Shown: one piece after another, positions 46,821 through 58,119 of the stretch
Position numbering within the stretch: position 1 is the first letter of the stretch
Layout: every line of letters starts with the position of its first letter
NCBI GenBank assembly: GCA_015680685.1
Contig: MNCI01004656.1
Span: 47,595 to 111,594, forward strand
DNA: 64,000 nt
Reading direction: 5' to 3'
From: Gnetum montanum
Lineage: Eukaryota > Streptophyta > Gnetopsida > Gnetales > Gnetaceae
The notes under the pieces: model-generated
What the model saw: the letters and a program-made list of their open reading frames with translations, nothing else
What the model was told of the DNA's origin: nothing
The model's database searches: none
Program-made: the position numbers and the translations under genes

Positions 46821-48494
46821 GTTTAGTCATGGGGGAGATGCTCCATCCTGATGCAAGAACTAATAAGTGCTTTTCACTTTTTTCTTTTACAATTTTTTAT
46901 CATTTTTTCAGTTCTTTCATCATTTTCTAATTCTTAACATGTTTTTCATTTCTTGATATTTTTCTTTTTTATAATTTTCTCTTTTCTTAAGTCATTTTCT
47001 TCATATTTTTATTAATAATATTGCTAGTCATGATGTAGAAGTCAACATTATGTGTTGGGTTTTTGTGTTATGCTATTAAGATGATTAGGTAAGTAATTGC
47101 GTGAAGTAGTGAGACCACCTCATCCATACCTCTAGTTCTCTAAATAAAAAGGTCTTTTGTCATGAAAAAAATTTGGTTCTTCTTTCATGAAACATAATAT
47201 CAATCAATGATCATTGTATCTTTAAGAAAGAGAAAATGATCAAGTGGGAATGGTAAAAAGTGTGACCTTAAGGGACTTTGTTAGGTTCTTTTCTTATCTT
47301 CCTTAGTGTGGTTTAAGACTCATCTAGGAACATATCATCACTCCTTTGTTGACTAATAAATAGAAACCTATTACTTTCCATAGTGTGGTTCTTATTTTAA
47401 AAAATATAAGATTCAGAAATAAAATAAAATAAAAAAACAACAAATTTTTTTTTAAAAAAGAAAAAAATAATAATGGAAATTTAAAGTACATCCCTTAGAC
47501 ACAATGATGGGCTACATGCACTAGTTATGGGGCTGGAAAGATATGTTACCCATGCTTGAAGGCACCACTCTAACTAAGGCCCTTCCTTCCTTCTTCTCTT
47601 TTCTTCTCTTTTTGGAGTAATGATTGTTCTTGGTGGTGGTTGTGGACTCATGATGTTTGGTAGGAAGGAACACATCAATGCAAGGTCACTATAAATTGTA
47701 TGGACTTGGTTTGAAACATGGACGGATAGGTATGCTACTCATTTTAATCACACTTGACACAAAAACCTATTGCAAACATGGTAAAGCACATTACGTCCCA
47801 ATCTCTAAAATTCCTTCTCATTCCATTATTCACCTCATTGTTGCATGTAATTATGTGCCTTTTGGTTTTATTTAGTATAGTGCAACATCCCAACCAAGGT
47901 AGTTGTGTGTCATTTGGAACAAAGGCATGTTCTACGTTTAACTTCTTAGGTTCCCACAAACATCTATAGAAGTGGTTATGTAAGGGCATTATGGTAGAAG
48001 CATGCTTTGGAGAGAATCCACTTGCATAACTCTTATTGATCATGGCTTTAAACTAACCTTCACATCTTCTAGAACATTAGTGATGGTTTCTCTAAATTTA
48101 TGCATGATTTTGGAACTACTTCTCATTCATTTCATTAACTTTGCATACTTTTCTATTTCCATATCCTTCAATATTTCTTGACCAACTTTTGAATTAGACC
48201 TTTGGTTTTAATTATTCAAAAACTTTTAAGCTTCTGGAGTTATGCTCATTAGTCATGGGGGCTAGGGATGTTTGCTTTAAAATTTTTTCTAACATCATAT
48301 TTTCAAACATCATAGTAACTAATAGTAATTAATTAAAATAATGTGAATAGCTTGATCATTTTAGTTACCTCATCACCTTGGGCATAGTATGCTATCATCA
48401 CCTTGTACTTGAATATAAACTAAGGGATTCAAAAGGGTTAATTATTAAGGAAAACTTACCAAAATCAATGTTGATCCTTTGGTGATTATAGGTG
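46821..48494 (+). other. Element C: non-coding block with two purine boxes
   Basis: Box 1 TTAGTCATGGGGGAGATG (46823-46840), then a T-rich tract to about 47010, then phrases shared with D and E (ccacctcatccatacc; ggaaagatatgttacccatg). Box 2 TTAGTCATGGGGGCTA is at 48249-48264. The block ends at the acceptor-like GTGATTATAG at 48482-48491. Confidence 0.62.
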
Positions 48495-48982
48495 ATGCTA
48501 AAAGGAATGCCTAAGGAGGAAGGTCTTTTACTAGGCATGAAAACAAAGCCAAGAGGGGGACAACAGAGAATATGCACATGGACAAATAGTAGCACATACA
48601 AGGATCAAGGCTCAAACATCACATGTTTTTTGGATCCATGGAATGATGAGGAGAAATTTTAGTTCATCCTTTAGAAATGTTTTGCATAAATAGAGAAGCA
48701 TTAACATCACAATCAAGTTTGGAAGTTTGCCATTGCTAATGACAACAAGAAGAATCATCTGCAGTGAATTTTTGAAGACCTCTGAAAATTTTGTAGTCTT
48801 CAATGTTTGTCTAGTCTTTTTATCTTTTTTTTTTTCATTTTGTAATGCATCCACTTCAATAAAATTTTATAGTGCAACACTCAAAGTTAGTTAGTAGTTG
48901 GCATAGTCAATAATCCCATCATTTTCAATTTTTTGTAAAGAAAGATCAGTCCTATGCTATTTACTTGAGGACACATTTTTAC
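48495..48982 (+). pseudogene. Element C: ORF3 remnant
   Basis: ATG at 48495-48497 follows GTGATTATAG-GTG. The first residues, MLKGMPKEEGLLLGMKTKPR, resemble the basic N-terminus of ORF3 in B and D. About 50 codons are open, then stops. The conserved FxFWHNK domain is missing, so most of ORF3 has been deleted. Confidence 0.45.
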
Positions 48983-48997
48983 TTAGTTGTGGGGGTT
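48983..48997 (+). promoter_or_regulatory. Polypurine tract of element C
   Basis: TTAGTTGTGGGGGTT directly before the 3' LTR at 48998. Confidence 0.82.
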
Positions 48998-50011
48998 TGA
49001 TGAAGCATCAGTTGGTTGATATATTGTAGATGCTATGTCGTAGATGCTGCATCACATCTACATTGTAGCATCCCTGTCAGTGCATCTTAGTTGGCTACTA
49101 CATTGCATTTGCGATGTTGTAGATGCCATATCATAGCCTTGTTGACGTGTACACATCGATGCGATCCTGTCAATGCATGTTCTGATGCATTGACACATAT
49201 GCATTGATGCAGTATCTATTTTTGCCTATAAATACATGTGGTCTCGCCATGTATTTCACATCCTTTTGTCAACAGAGTTGCCAAACCCTTGTAGTGTTAT
49301 TTTGTAGTCTTAGAGAATAGTTAGTGAGTGCCTACAATGTGGATCTAAGTTAGTTGAAGGGTGTCTTATTCAAGTGGTAATGTACCTAGACAAATTCCAT
49401 GAATGATAATAAGATTTAGATTGATTCTTATTCATTGTAGTCCTTTGACTTAGATTAAATTTATTTTTCATGCAATTTTACTTTACATGTACTTATTTAA
49501 TATATATGTTTCATGTACTTAGTTAATATTTATATTTTCATATACATTAGTCAATTTGTGAAATAAGCATGACCAATTTCAGGTGTAAACAAGTATTTGC
49601 TTAGTAATCCTAGTAGTGTTATTGCTTGGTTTTCCTAGTGGCATAACACTTGGTAATCCAAGTAGTGGATATGTGGGTTCAAGACATGTATAGTAAGTTG
49701 GGAATGAACACTCATTGCCCATAGGCTAGGTTAGACTATATCTTTATATTGTTAATTAGATTAAATAATTAATTTCTCTGTTATCATTAGGAGTAGCATA
49801 AAGTTTAAACAACATCAATAATCATATGTGTCACTTTTCACTAAACCATACATGATAAAGCTACCACTAGTCCAAGTGGGAAGATAGCGAACTATGATCA
49901 ATGCTTAATGATCTAGATGCAAAACTAGTGCCATCCATGGAATTTGATTGGATCAAGCATGAACACTTGTGATTCATATGGTTGGGCATAGGGGGTACCC
50001 ACCACTCATCA
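48998..50011 (+). repeat. 3' LTR of element C
   Basis: 1,014 bp, starts TGATGAAGCATCAGTTGG, ends CCACCACTCATCA. Aligns with 42929-43904; the size difference lies mostly in U3, where the palindromic phrases vary in copy number. Confidence 0.9.
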
Positions 50012-52368
50012 CGTACTAAGGCCGCACAAATATAATTATGAATATAGCCTCCTATGATTAAATGCTTAGCTATTTAGTTGTCATATTAGTCTAGTCCATG
50101 TATTACAATTAGGTCACTTGTGATTTGTATGGCATTGGAACTACTTGTGGTTCATTATTGGCACCATTTTTGGGGACTGATACTCATCACTGAATAGTTA
50201 GATTCATTCATAATTGCTATTAAGATGTAAAGATTTATCCTTTGAAAAATGTTATTATTATTATTATTTTAAATAGACACACAATAATCAAAAATGTCTT
50301 CTTCTTGCAAAGTCAATTTTCCACTTGTTCATGAGTCTATAAGGACGTGTGACAGAATAACCAAGAATAAAGATGATGTGCCTCATCAAGTCAAAGTAGT
50401 TTACTAATATCCAAATTGCTACTATCTGAATTTGACTTTCATTCTTCATTAAGATGACTAGATGCAATGGAGGAACCTAGGAGAAAACATTATATTATCA
50501 CTTAATCATTTAGCTTCATCAATGCTCATGATATCGTTGATTAAGTTTTAACTTAAAATAGCTGCTAATGACTACAAGATGGCTAATGAGATTTCTAGGC
50601 CTTTTTAGCTCACTTAAGACCAACTATAGAAAGATCATTTCATGGAGGCATACCATGAAGCCACTAAGGGAAAGGAGGTTACCATTCCATTGACATTGTA
50701 ACATGAAAAGAAGGATAAATATTATCATTCATAAAAATCTAGTGGGAAGAATCCTCCCCCCTTGATTGTAGATGATATGGCAAACCCATGACTACATTTA
50801 GTGTAACTCCCCTATTAATAATCTATAAAATCTTGTAAATAACTCCAAGGATTTGAAGTTAATATTGATTTACTAAATAAAAAAAAGATATAAAATAAAT
50901 AAAAATCATCAATTAGAAGCATAAATACAATAGAGAAACATGACATAACAAAATTTCTTATTACTTGCATAAATAATTACATAAAATTAATTTCAAAAAA
51001 TGAAAATTATTGTCACCATAAAAGTGTAGATGTCAAAAAATAGAATAAATTACATAATTAAAAAGTATGCAAAAATATGATTTCAATGACATTGGATATC
51101 TAGAAATAAAGATATTTATGTTTGAATGTAGTAAAATTCAATAATAAAATTAATACAAATAATTAATAAAAAAAGATTAAATTTCCTAAACATATAGTGT
51201 GAATCAAAATGAAAAATGATCCTTGCAATTTCATGATCCAAATAGCATAGATGAGAATTTCATTTATATTATATTTTATTGTTATTTACAAAAATAGATA
51301 CATGGCTTAAATATGCAAATAGTGTATAAGGTTTCTATTTAACAAAAATACAAAAATATACAAAAGTTATTTTTCAAGTCCAAAAAGTTCATCTTACATA
51401 GAAATTGATCAATCTATTGTCCCACATTCCCATTTCAATGTTTCCCTAGCTACTCTAGGATTTTTGCATTGAATTGTAAGAGGAGTTAGAACCCCCTAAA
51501 TAAGAAAGGTTATTTTATTTTCCTATTCATGGAGTTTAAAAATTTTGGCCAAAAATCTTAAGATATAGGCTAGACAAAAGTTTTTAATTAAATAGTCAAA
51601 AATGTTTTGAAGTCTAGAAATGTTACAAATTCTCCAAAAAATCTAAAAATCTAAATATTTTATATTTTATCCTAGAATCTTTGAAGGCTAGGTCTTCATC
51701 ACCCTCACACTACCAAAGGAATATAAAAATAGGTTATAGCATCACCTTACTACTAACATTAAATTTTTCTATTAATTATTCAATGTCCAAAGATCAAATT
51801 TTCCAACAAAAATTCAAATATTATATATTTTATCTATGCATCTTTGAAGGATAAGTCTTTATTACACTCACTACTAAAGGAGTAGACTAACAAGTGTTAG
51901 AAAAAGTTTACTACTAACATAAGATTATCTTTGTGATTCCAAATGAGCTATTCATGGTTAGGTCTTAGTAATAGCCTTACTACTAATATCTTCAATGGTT
52001 GAAACATATATATCATAACTTTTTTCTTCATTTTCTCTCTCCACTAATACTTCTAAGATTCAAGGCCTTATAAGAAGCAAACTAGAACTCCAAATCAAAT
52101 TTAGTTTGAACCTATAGGATCCTTATCAAGTGCATTATGCAACCATATGCATAAATAATCACTTATCCACATAGTTCAAATACTAGAACTTTTATAGAAT
52201 TTATAGCAAATTCAAAATGTGATATCTTGAGAACCATAACTTCGATGCTACTGAACCACGAGTCAAAATTAGTATTTTTGAACATTTTGGCACATTGGTA
52301 AGATTAAATTCTATGTATGTTGTCATCCTAAGGTACTTCCTTAATAAAGAAAATTTATGTGATATTTA
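50012..52368. other. AT-rich remnant with an LTR end and primer-site relic
   Basis: At about 50150-50175 the sequence gttcattattggcaccattt, then ttggggactg, looks like an LTR end followed by a tRNA-Asp-type primer site, so an older element started here. Possible gag leader sequence follows (aatgtcttcttcttgc near 50291), but no domain is recognisable beyond it. Two imperfect copies of a phrase (atctttgaaggctaggtctt and atctttgaaggataagtctt) lie near 51677 and 51840. The rest is AT-rich without supported features. Confidence 0.45.
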
Positions 52369-52373
52369 ATTAT

Positions 52374-53175
52374 TGATGGGACGTGATATCGCATGGGCTG
52401 CGATATCGCGTACGCAATATCGTAGTCCGCTACAATCTCTATAAATAAGAAGTGGCTCTCCCTTGTTTGATAGTTTCAGAGTTTTGAGAGTAGATTGTAG
52501 CTAAACTCTAGTAGTTTGATTCCTCTAGAGATAGATTATTTTCCCGTGTCTACTCATTTTGTGGTGAATGTAATTGTACGGCATCCTTTATTTGAGTGTG
52601 ACGTACTTGGACACATGCATGACTGGAAATAAAGATCGAGATTACTTCATCATTGCAGCATTCACTTTGTCTATTTATTTAATTAATTATTATTTATTTC
52701 TTTCCTAGTTAATATTCTCTCTCCCTTAAACTCCCGTTAGAATGCGGAATGAGTATGACTTGATTGCGAGCATTTAAGTGTGACTACTTGGTAACCTAGT
52801 GGCGTACCTAGGATCTACGCTTGGTAATCCCAGTGGTAGTCATGCATGAAGTCCAAGATGTGTACGGATAATCAAGGAGCTGCTCATCGCACTTAGGCTA
52901 GATTAGACTTTCTTACCCTTTCCTCCTAGCTTAGTTAATATTACCGTCCATTGCCTTCAGGAGTAGCATTAGATTAGGAACACATCATACACCTCACTCT
53001 AGACTAAACCATATGTGACAAAGCTAATACTAGTCCAGGTGGAAAGATAATGAACTGTAACCTAAGGCTAACTGTCTAGGTGCGACAACTAGTCCATCTA
53101 CGGAGTTCGACTAGATCACGCGTGAAAACACTTGTATTCGTATGGTTGAGTGTAGGGGTACCTCGCCACTCATCA
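52374..53175 (+). repeat. 5' LTR of element D
   Basis: Starts TGATGGGACGTGATATCGCA and ends TCGCCACTCATCA. Three GATATC/AATATC palindromic phrases lie in the first 55 bases; TATAAATA is at 52440-52447; AATAAA at 52628-52633 is a likely poly(A) signal. Differences from the 3' LTR are mainly transitions. Confidence 0.95.
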
Positions 53176-53176
53176 T

Positions 53177-53194
53177 TGGCACCGTTGCCGGGGA
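53177..53194 (+). promoter_or_regulatory. Primer-binding site of element D (tRNA-Asp type, intact)
   Basis: TGGCACCGTTGCCGGGGA begins two bases after the LTR end. It is complementary to the 3' end of plant tRNA-Asp (TGGCGCCGTTGCCGGGGA expected) with one mismatch. Confidence 0.9.
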
Positions 53195-53317
53195 TGGTGC
53201 TAGTTATCTAGATTAGTTATATCATACAAGGTCACTGTAAAGGACTTAACGATATATCTTTTAAGAAAAAAAAAATATAATAATTATTAAAAGTCACACA
53301 TAAATTCACACACAACA

Positions 53318-54175
53318 ATGCCTCTCCTACAAGACTATAATAATGCCACACTTAGTGAGGAAATTCATTGGAGAACCAATGAATTATATGACAATGAAGA
53401 TTGGAGTACACAAGTGGGGGTTTCTTATAAACATGAACAAAAACAACGTCATCCCAACACATGAAAGCATAACTTACCTAATGACGATGAGCTCCTATTG
53501 GACACTACAAGCTTAACACAAATACAAAAGGCTATTCGAATCTCACGTAGGCATCGTAAAGAGAGCTGTCTACCCAGGCTTGATTTAAACAACTTTCCTA
53601 AATTTTCAGGAGGCTATGACTTAGATCCGCATGAACATTTACAAGCCTTCTACAATGCTTGCACATGGAACAACATTGATAACTGTTGGAAAAAACTTAA
53701 GCTCTTTCCTATGATACTAGTTGACCAAGAAAAAGTATGGTATAGATCGTTAAAACCAAATCCAATACGACGTTGGTTAACAATGGTAGAAGTCTTTAAC
53801 GAAAAATATCAAACCTATGCAAGGGTGTCAGCCTTGAGGAAACAAATCCAAGAGTGGAAACAAGCAAAACATGAACCCTTGGACATGGCCTTAGAAAGAT
53901 ATTATTCACTGTTAAACAACTGTCCAGGCCATGGGTTTTTTGAGGAAAGGCTAATGTACCATATCATTAATGGGCTACGTAATGAAACAAGAGAGACCTT
54001 AGGGATGTATGCCCAAGGTCAATTATACGAACTACAAATCCATCAGGTCCAAGAGCTTATTAAATGGGTTGCAAAGGAAGAAGGAGAATTGGCTAGATGG
54101 GAGAGTGTTGGAAAACCTCAATGGGATCAAAATTTCAACTTAACAAAAATCCATGATCATAAAAAGGAGAAATGA
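53318..54175 (+). pseudogene. Element D: gag, nearly intact (one internal stop)
   Basis: The ATG at 53318-53320 opens a frame (MPLLQDYNNATLSEEIHWRT) broken once by TGA at 53462-53464, probably from CGA, and then open for 237 codons to 54175. The capsid-like Retrotrans_gag domain includes FPKFSGGYDLDPHEHLQAFY, KLKLFPMILVDQEKVWYRSL, YYSLLNNCPGHGF, IINGLRNETRETLGMYA and LIKWVAKEEGEL. Gag would form the particle in which reverse transcription happens. This is the best-kept retroelement frame in the window, though the element has no polymerase. Confidence 0.85.
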
Positions 54176-55264
54176 ACCAATCTCAAAGTGGAAACATCAT
54201 CTTTGCCAACAAAATAATCGTTAGAAGAAGTCGAGGAAAAGATCAACAAGATGTTGGAATGGACATATCAAAAGTGTGGAGAATTCATCAACATCATTGG
54301 AGATAGAGTTTTGACAACCCAAGAAGTAGGACAAAATAGTAGACAATCGAAAAGAAGGGATATAGAAAATAAGGGCCCAACTGCCAATCATACATATGAA
54401 TGCAACATATGCTTGTACAATCACCCCAAGGCCAATGCCCAATATTGTTACATTTATAGGAGCATTGGGGAAATACATTACATCCAGAGTTCATATAGAG
54501 ATACTGTGTTCGATCATAGTGGAAAGAATCCCAGTCATGGGGGAGACCACCCTTGGATTGGAGACACCCGTCGTATCATCTGAATCCAAATGCTTATCTT
54601 GTTCAACATCCTGTTTCTCCAATTGGGCCAATGAACTTTATCTCACCACCATACCATTCTCCTCAATACTATCAGCCCCCACCTCCAACATAACCACCAC
54701 CTTGTGCACCTTTTTCTCCTCCTAACTTTCAACATTCTCATCCTTTCCCTCCATCTACAGCGCCACCAACTATTCCTAAGGTGCCTACACCACAGTAACA
54801 ACCTTCGAACGTTACTTGTGCCCCTATTTCTAACAGTAGTAAGAAACCTCAGCAACATCAAAAGTGCCCCTTCTTTAAACATGGCCATAAGAAGGAACAA
54901 CACACTTTTGAGGCCATTGCATCCTCCAACTCAGAACAAGCTCAACACTGTGGTGCACCCTTACCTTCGAACTCAACGCCTCATGTAACTTCATTAGGGC
55001 CACCAAATCACACTCCAACAATAATACGGCCCAATGAACACAAGAATGAAGAGTGACAACCCAATCCTTGCATACCATCTAATGGTCCCAAATGTCATAG
55101 TGGGTCAACTCGTTATCTGGGAACTACATCGTATACATTGTTCCACTATGCTCATTATAATCAAGTGTGTGAACCTCGATGGGGTAAGTATGGCCAAGTT
55201 CCAATACTTCCAACATGCAAGGATCCTTATCTTCCATTTATTAATCCTTGCCATCCTCAACTAA
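54176..55264 (+). pseudogene. Element D: gag C-terminus with knuckle and proline-rich linker, broken
   Basis: The open piece at 54251-54583 includes ECNICLYNHPKANAQYC, the knuckle with the last Cys displaced. A second frame (about 54580-55290) is Pro/His/Ser-rich (AYLVQHPVSPIGPMNFISPP), later CPFFKHGHKKEQHTFEAIAS, and ends ISYGGYPPF at the first purine box. Frameshifts and a few stops separate the pieces. The first box is thus part of the old gag reading frame. Confidence 0.68.
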
Positions 55265-57187
55265 TTAGTTATGGGGGATATCCCCCATTCTAATAACAAG
55301 CACGATTAATAAATATTTTTCATTTTCTTTAATTTTTCAAATTTTTTTTTGAGTTTTTCATTTTTCAAATTTTTGTTTTATCTTTTTATCTTTTTGTGTT
55401 TTTGTCTTTTTACGTTTTTTTGTAAGTAACCTTGTCTATGAATAAAACACTCATGTGGATTGTTGGTTGAGGTGTGTTTTATGTTATTAAGTCATGAGTG
55501 ATCAATTATTTGGAACAGTGAGCCCATTACACCCACTCATCCACTCTACAAATAAGAGGTTCTATTTGAGGGTACAATGATATTCTTGACATTCTTAAAA
55601 CTTAAAATTAATTTTGTGTTCATTGTCCCCAGAATGAAGAAGGATGGACCAAGAGGGAATGATTAGGGTGCGACATCAAGGGGACTTGCAGATTCTCTTT
55701 GGTGATGTCTATGGGGGTTATCATGCAATGTGGGTGTACTAAGATCCTTGTAGATCTAATGAAAATGGGAGTAAGAGTAATTAAAAGGGCAAATGAAAAT
55801 TAAATGTTGTTCTAGGGGGTCCCATTAGAAAGACATGTACCCATGCATGAAGGTTTGTGGCTTCTCTGGATTCAGTAAAGTGAAAAAGAAAAGAAAAAAG
55901 AAAAAAAAAAACAAAGTGCCATAAAACAAAAATCACTTCTCCCTTGAATAAAATGCCAAGTGATCGTATGCCTTGTTGTTATGGTACTCTCATAGTTGTT
56001 CATCATGAGATGAAACAATGCGATGTCACTGATTAGGAGAGTGGACTTGGTCCTGATCTTGGAACGATGGGTTAATGACATGTTAATCATGCTTTACACG
56101 TAGGATTCACTGTGCCCTGGGTCAGTTACCTCATGTTCCAATCTCGATGATCCTTTCTATAGTTCATCTCATCTTACTGTTCATGTAATTGTAGCTCGTG
56201 TCCCGTATAGCATAGAATTTTCATCTCATTCTGGTGATATTTACATGTGTGTGTTTTGTGGAGTTAGTGTAGATTACCTTTAATCCTTCTAGTGCCCACG
56301 GACACTTTAAGTGTGGTTACAAAAGGGCATCATAGGTTGAAACCTGCTTTGGCGAGGATCCACTTGTGTAGTCCCTTGTAATCTTCATTGATTCTCTAGC
56401 TCACACACACCATTTCCTACCCTTATCTCATTTTTCATAATTTTCTTTCCCTATTATTATCCCTCTGATTCAACATTCCTATGAATCATCACATAGCCTT
56501 TTTCTCTACCATCTGAGGTCCTTATTGATAAATTCCACACCATCATAATTTTCATGTCTTCAAAACCAGTTGAATTACCCTATAACCCTATAATAATCAT
56601 CCAGATGTCCTTAGTTTACATTGTTTAGTTTCAAAAGAAATATTAAAAATTTGTTACATTTTCTAAGTGCCCTAACTTTGATGAAGATATATATACGTGA
56701 CCTCCCCACAACACTTACCATCATTTTCCACTATTCACGCAGGGGAGTTTTTCAAATTTTTTCTCTATGACTTGTGATTGTGAGACCCTTGCTTTTATAC
56801 CTATATCTCACTTGCTGGTATGCCGATTTTTATTCCGTCTAAACCTACTTGAACCCAGAGTGTTCAACTTAGTCATGGGGGAGGGGCACATGCTGAATAG
56901 CACATAAATTTTTTGAAATTCATCATTGCTTGAAGAACATATTTAAGGGTAATTAGTTATAAAATTAAGAATAAAATGTGTCAAAAACAATTTCATCTCC
57001 TTAGCTATACTAGAAAATTAAATTTGGAAACCACCTAAGAAAAGAGAAATCAACATTATAATCTTTCGGGGACATGCTATTCCAATAATTATCACACGAA
57101 AATAAAGTAAATCTATTAAGGCAAGCAGTAAGGTATAACCTAACTTTGGTAATAACCTTACTAACGATTCATCCCGTGTGATTACAG
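55265..57187 (+). other. Element D: non-coding block with two purine boxes
   Basis: Box 1 is TTAGTTATGGGGGATA (55265-55280), part of an 18 bp perfect palindrome ATGGGGGATATCCCCCAT (55271-55288). A T-rich tract follows at about 55310-55425, then phrases shared with C and E (cacccactcatccactctac; gaaagacatgtacccatgca). Box 2, TTAGTCATGGGGGAGG, is at 56869-56884. The block ends at GTGTGATTACAG (57176-57187), directly before the ORF3 ATG. Confidence 0.65.
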
Positions 57188-57960
57188 ATGGCCCTGAAAT
57201 GCAGACAATAGGAAGGTCCTACTCAAGGTGTAATTAAACAACCTAGGAGAGGTGAAGGACAAGTTCTTGCTGAACAACATGCAGAGTAGGAGGAATAATC
57301 ATTTAGCATTCATTAAGAAGACACTACTACTATACAATCAAGGTAGGCGAAAGGAGGAGCTACTGCAGTGTTTGAACAGGGACGATATCTCACGCTAACC
57401 TAGGATTATGTTCAGACCATCCATGAAAGGTCCATATTCACTGTAGTGATCATGAAATTAAACTTTGGACCTTTCGCAGAATTTTCTTTGGAGGCCGTTA
57501 AGGATCACCTCAAAGGATCCCCATTATTGCCTACCCTCTCTAAAAGCGATGCTTGGTACTTAGGGGAAATGTACCAATTTTGGCACAATAAAGAAGAAGG
57601 AACCATGGTTAACAATTGTGGTGTGACTATTGACTTTTCTATTCAAGCCATTTTGGAAGTATTAAACCTTCCAAATACAGGGCCAAAAGTTGCTTGGAAC
57701 TAGCTGGACACTTTCAGAATCGAGCAACTTAATAAACTATTGACATAGAATAAAAGGGTGGTGAAAGAAAAAGAGAAGGCTGATTGGGATGCCTCTATGG
57801 CACAAGCACAAACTTACATGTATGCCAAGGCACTCAAGGCCTTACAAGAGGAGAAATGCCAACCATACTTTGACGCCATCAACTTCTAAGACCTGGAGCG
57901 TAAGAAAAGGGAAAGACACCAATGGAGGAGCCATCGCCACTAGGAACCACATGAGTTCCA
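57188..57960 (+). pseudogene. Element D: ORF3, shortened and broken
   Basis: ATG at 57188-57190 (MALKCRQ, then TAG at codon 8), then a basic patch (QPRRGEGQ). The best part is open at 57446-57703: KLNFGPFAEFSLEAVKDHLK, AWYLGEMYQFWHNKEEGTMV and IQAILEVLNLPNTG. It matches ORF3 of B and A. The second half of the conserved domain (LPFP.LI..LC) is missing and the frame passes directly to a short helical stretch (KEKEKADWDASMAQAQ). Unknown function. Confidence 0.6.
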
Positions 57961-58105
57961 AATTTTTGTAGTTGTAGCACTTTACTGTGTTGTGTCTTTC
58001 TTTTGTTTTCTTCCCAAACTATGGAATCATTTTATTATTTTTCCATGTAATAATCCCATACCTATCCACTGTGTAATTACTGTAACTCGAGAACGAGTTT
58101 TTATT

Positions 58106-58119
58106 CAATCATGGGGGTA
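58106..58119 (+). promoter_or_regulatory. Polypurine tract of element D
   Basis: CAATCATGGGGGTA directly before the 3' LTR start TGATGGGATGC. Confidence 0.88.

Larger units (their letters stand above)
42929..50011 (+). mobile_element. Element C: Ty3/gypsy element with gag only (non-autonomous, decayed)
   Basis: LTRs are at 42929-43904 and 48998-50011, starting TGATGAAGCATTAGTTGG and TGATGAAGCATCAGTTGG. Flanks tgtac (42924-42928) and cgtac (50012-50016) are a 5 bp duplication with one transition. Inside are gag, a degraded region in the protease position, purine box 1 with a T-rich tract, a non-coding block, purine box 2, an ORF3 start remnant and the polypurine tract. No polymerase or integrase was found. 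Confidence 0.9.

Noticed and set aside
54643-54903. Arg/Trp-rich minus-strand frame in element D
   Set aside because: Antisense shadow of the proline-rich gag linker.
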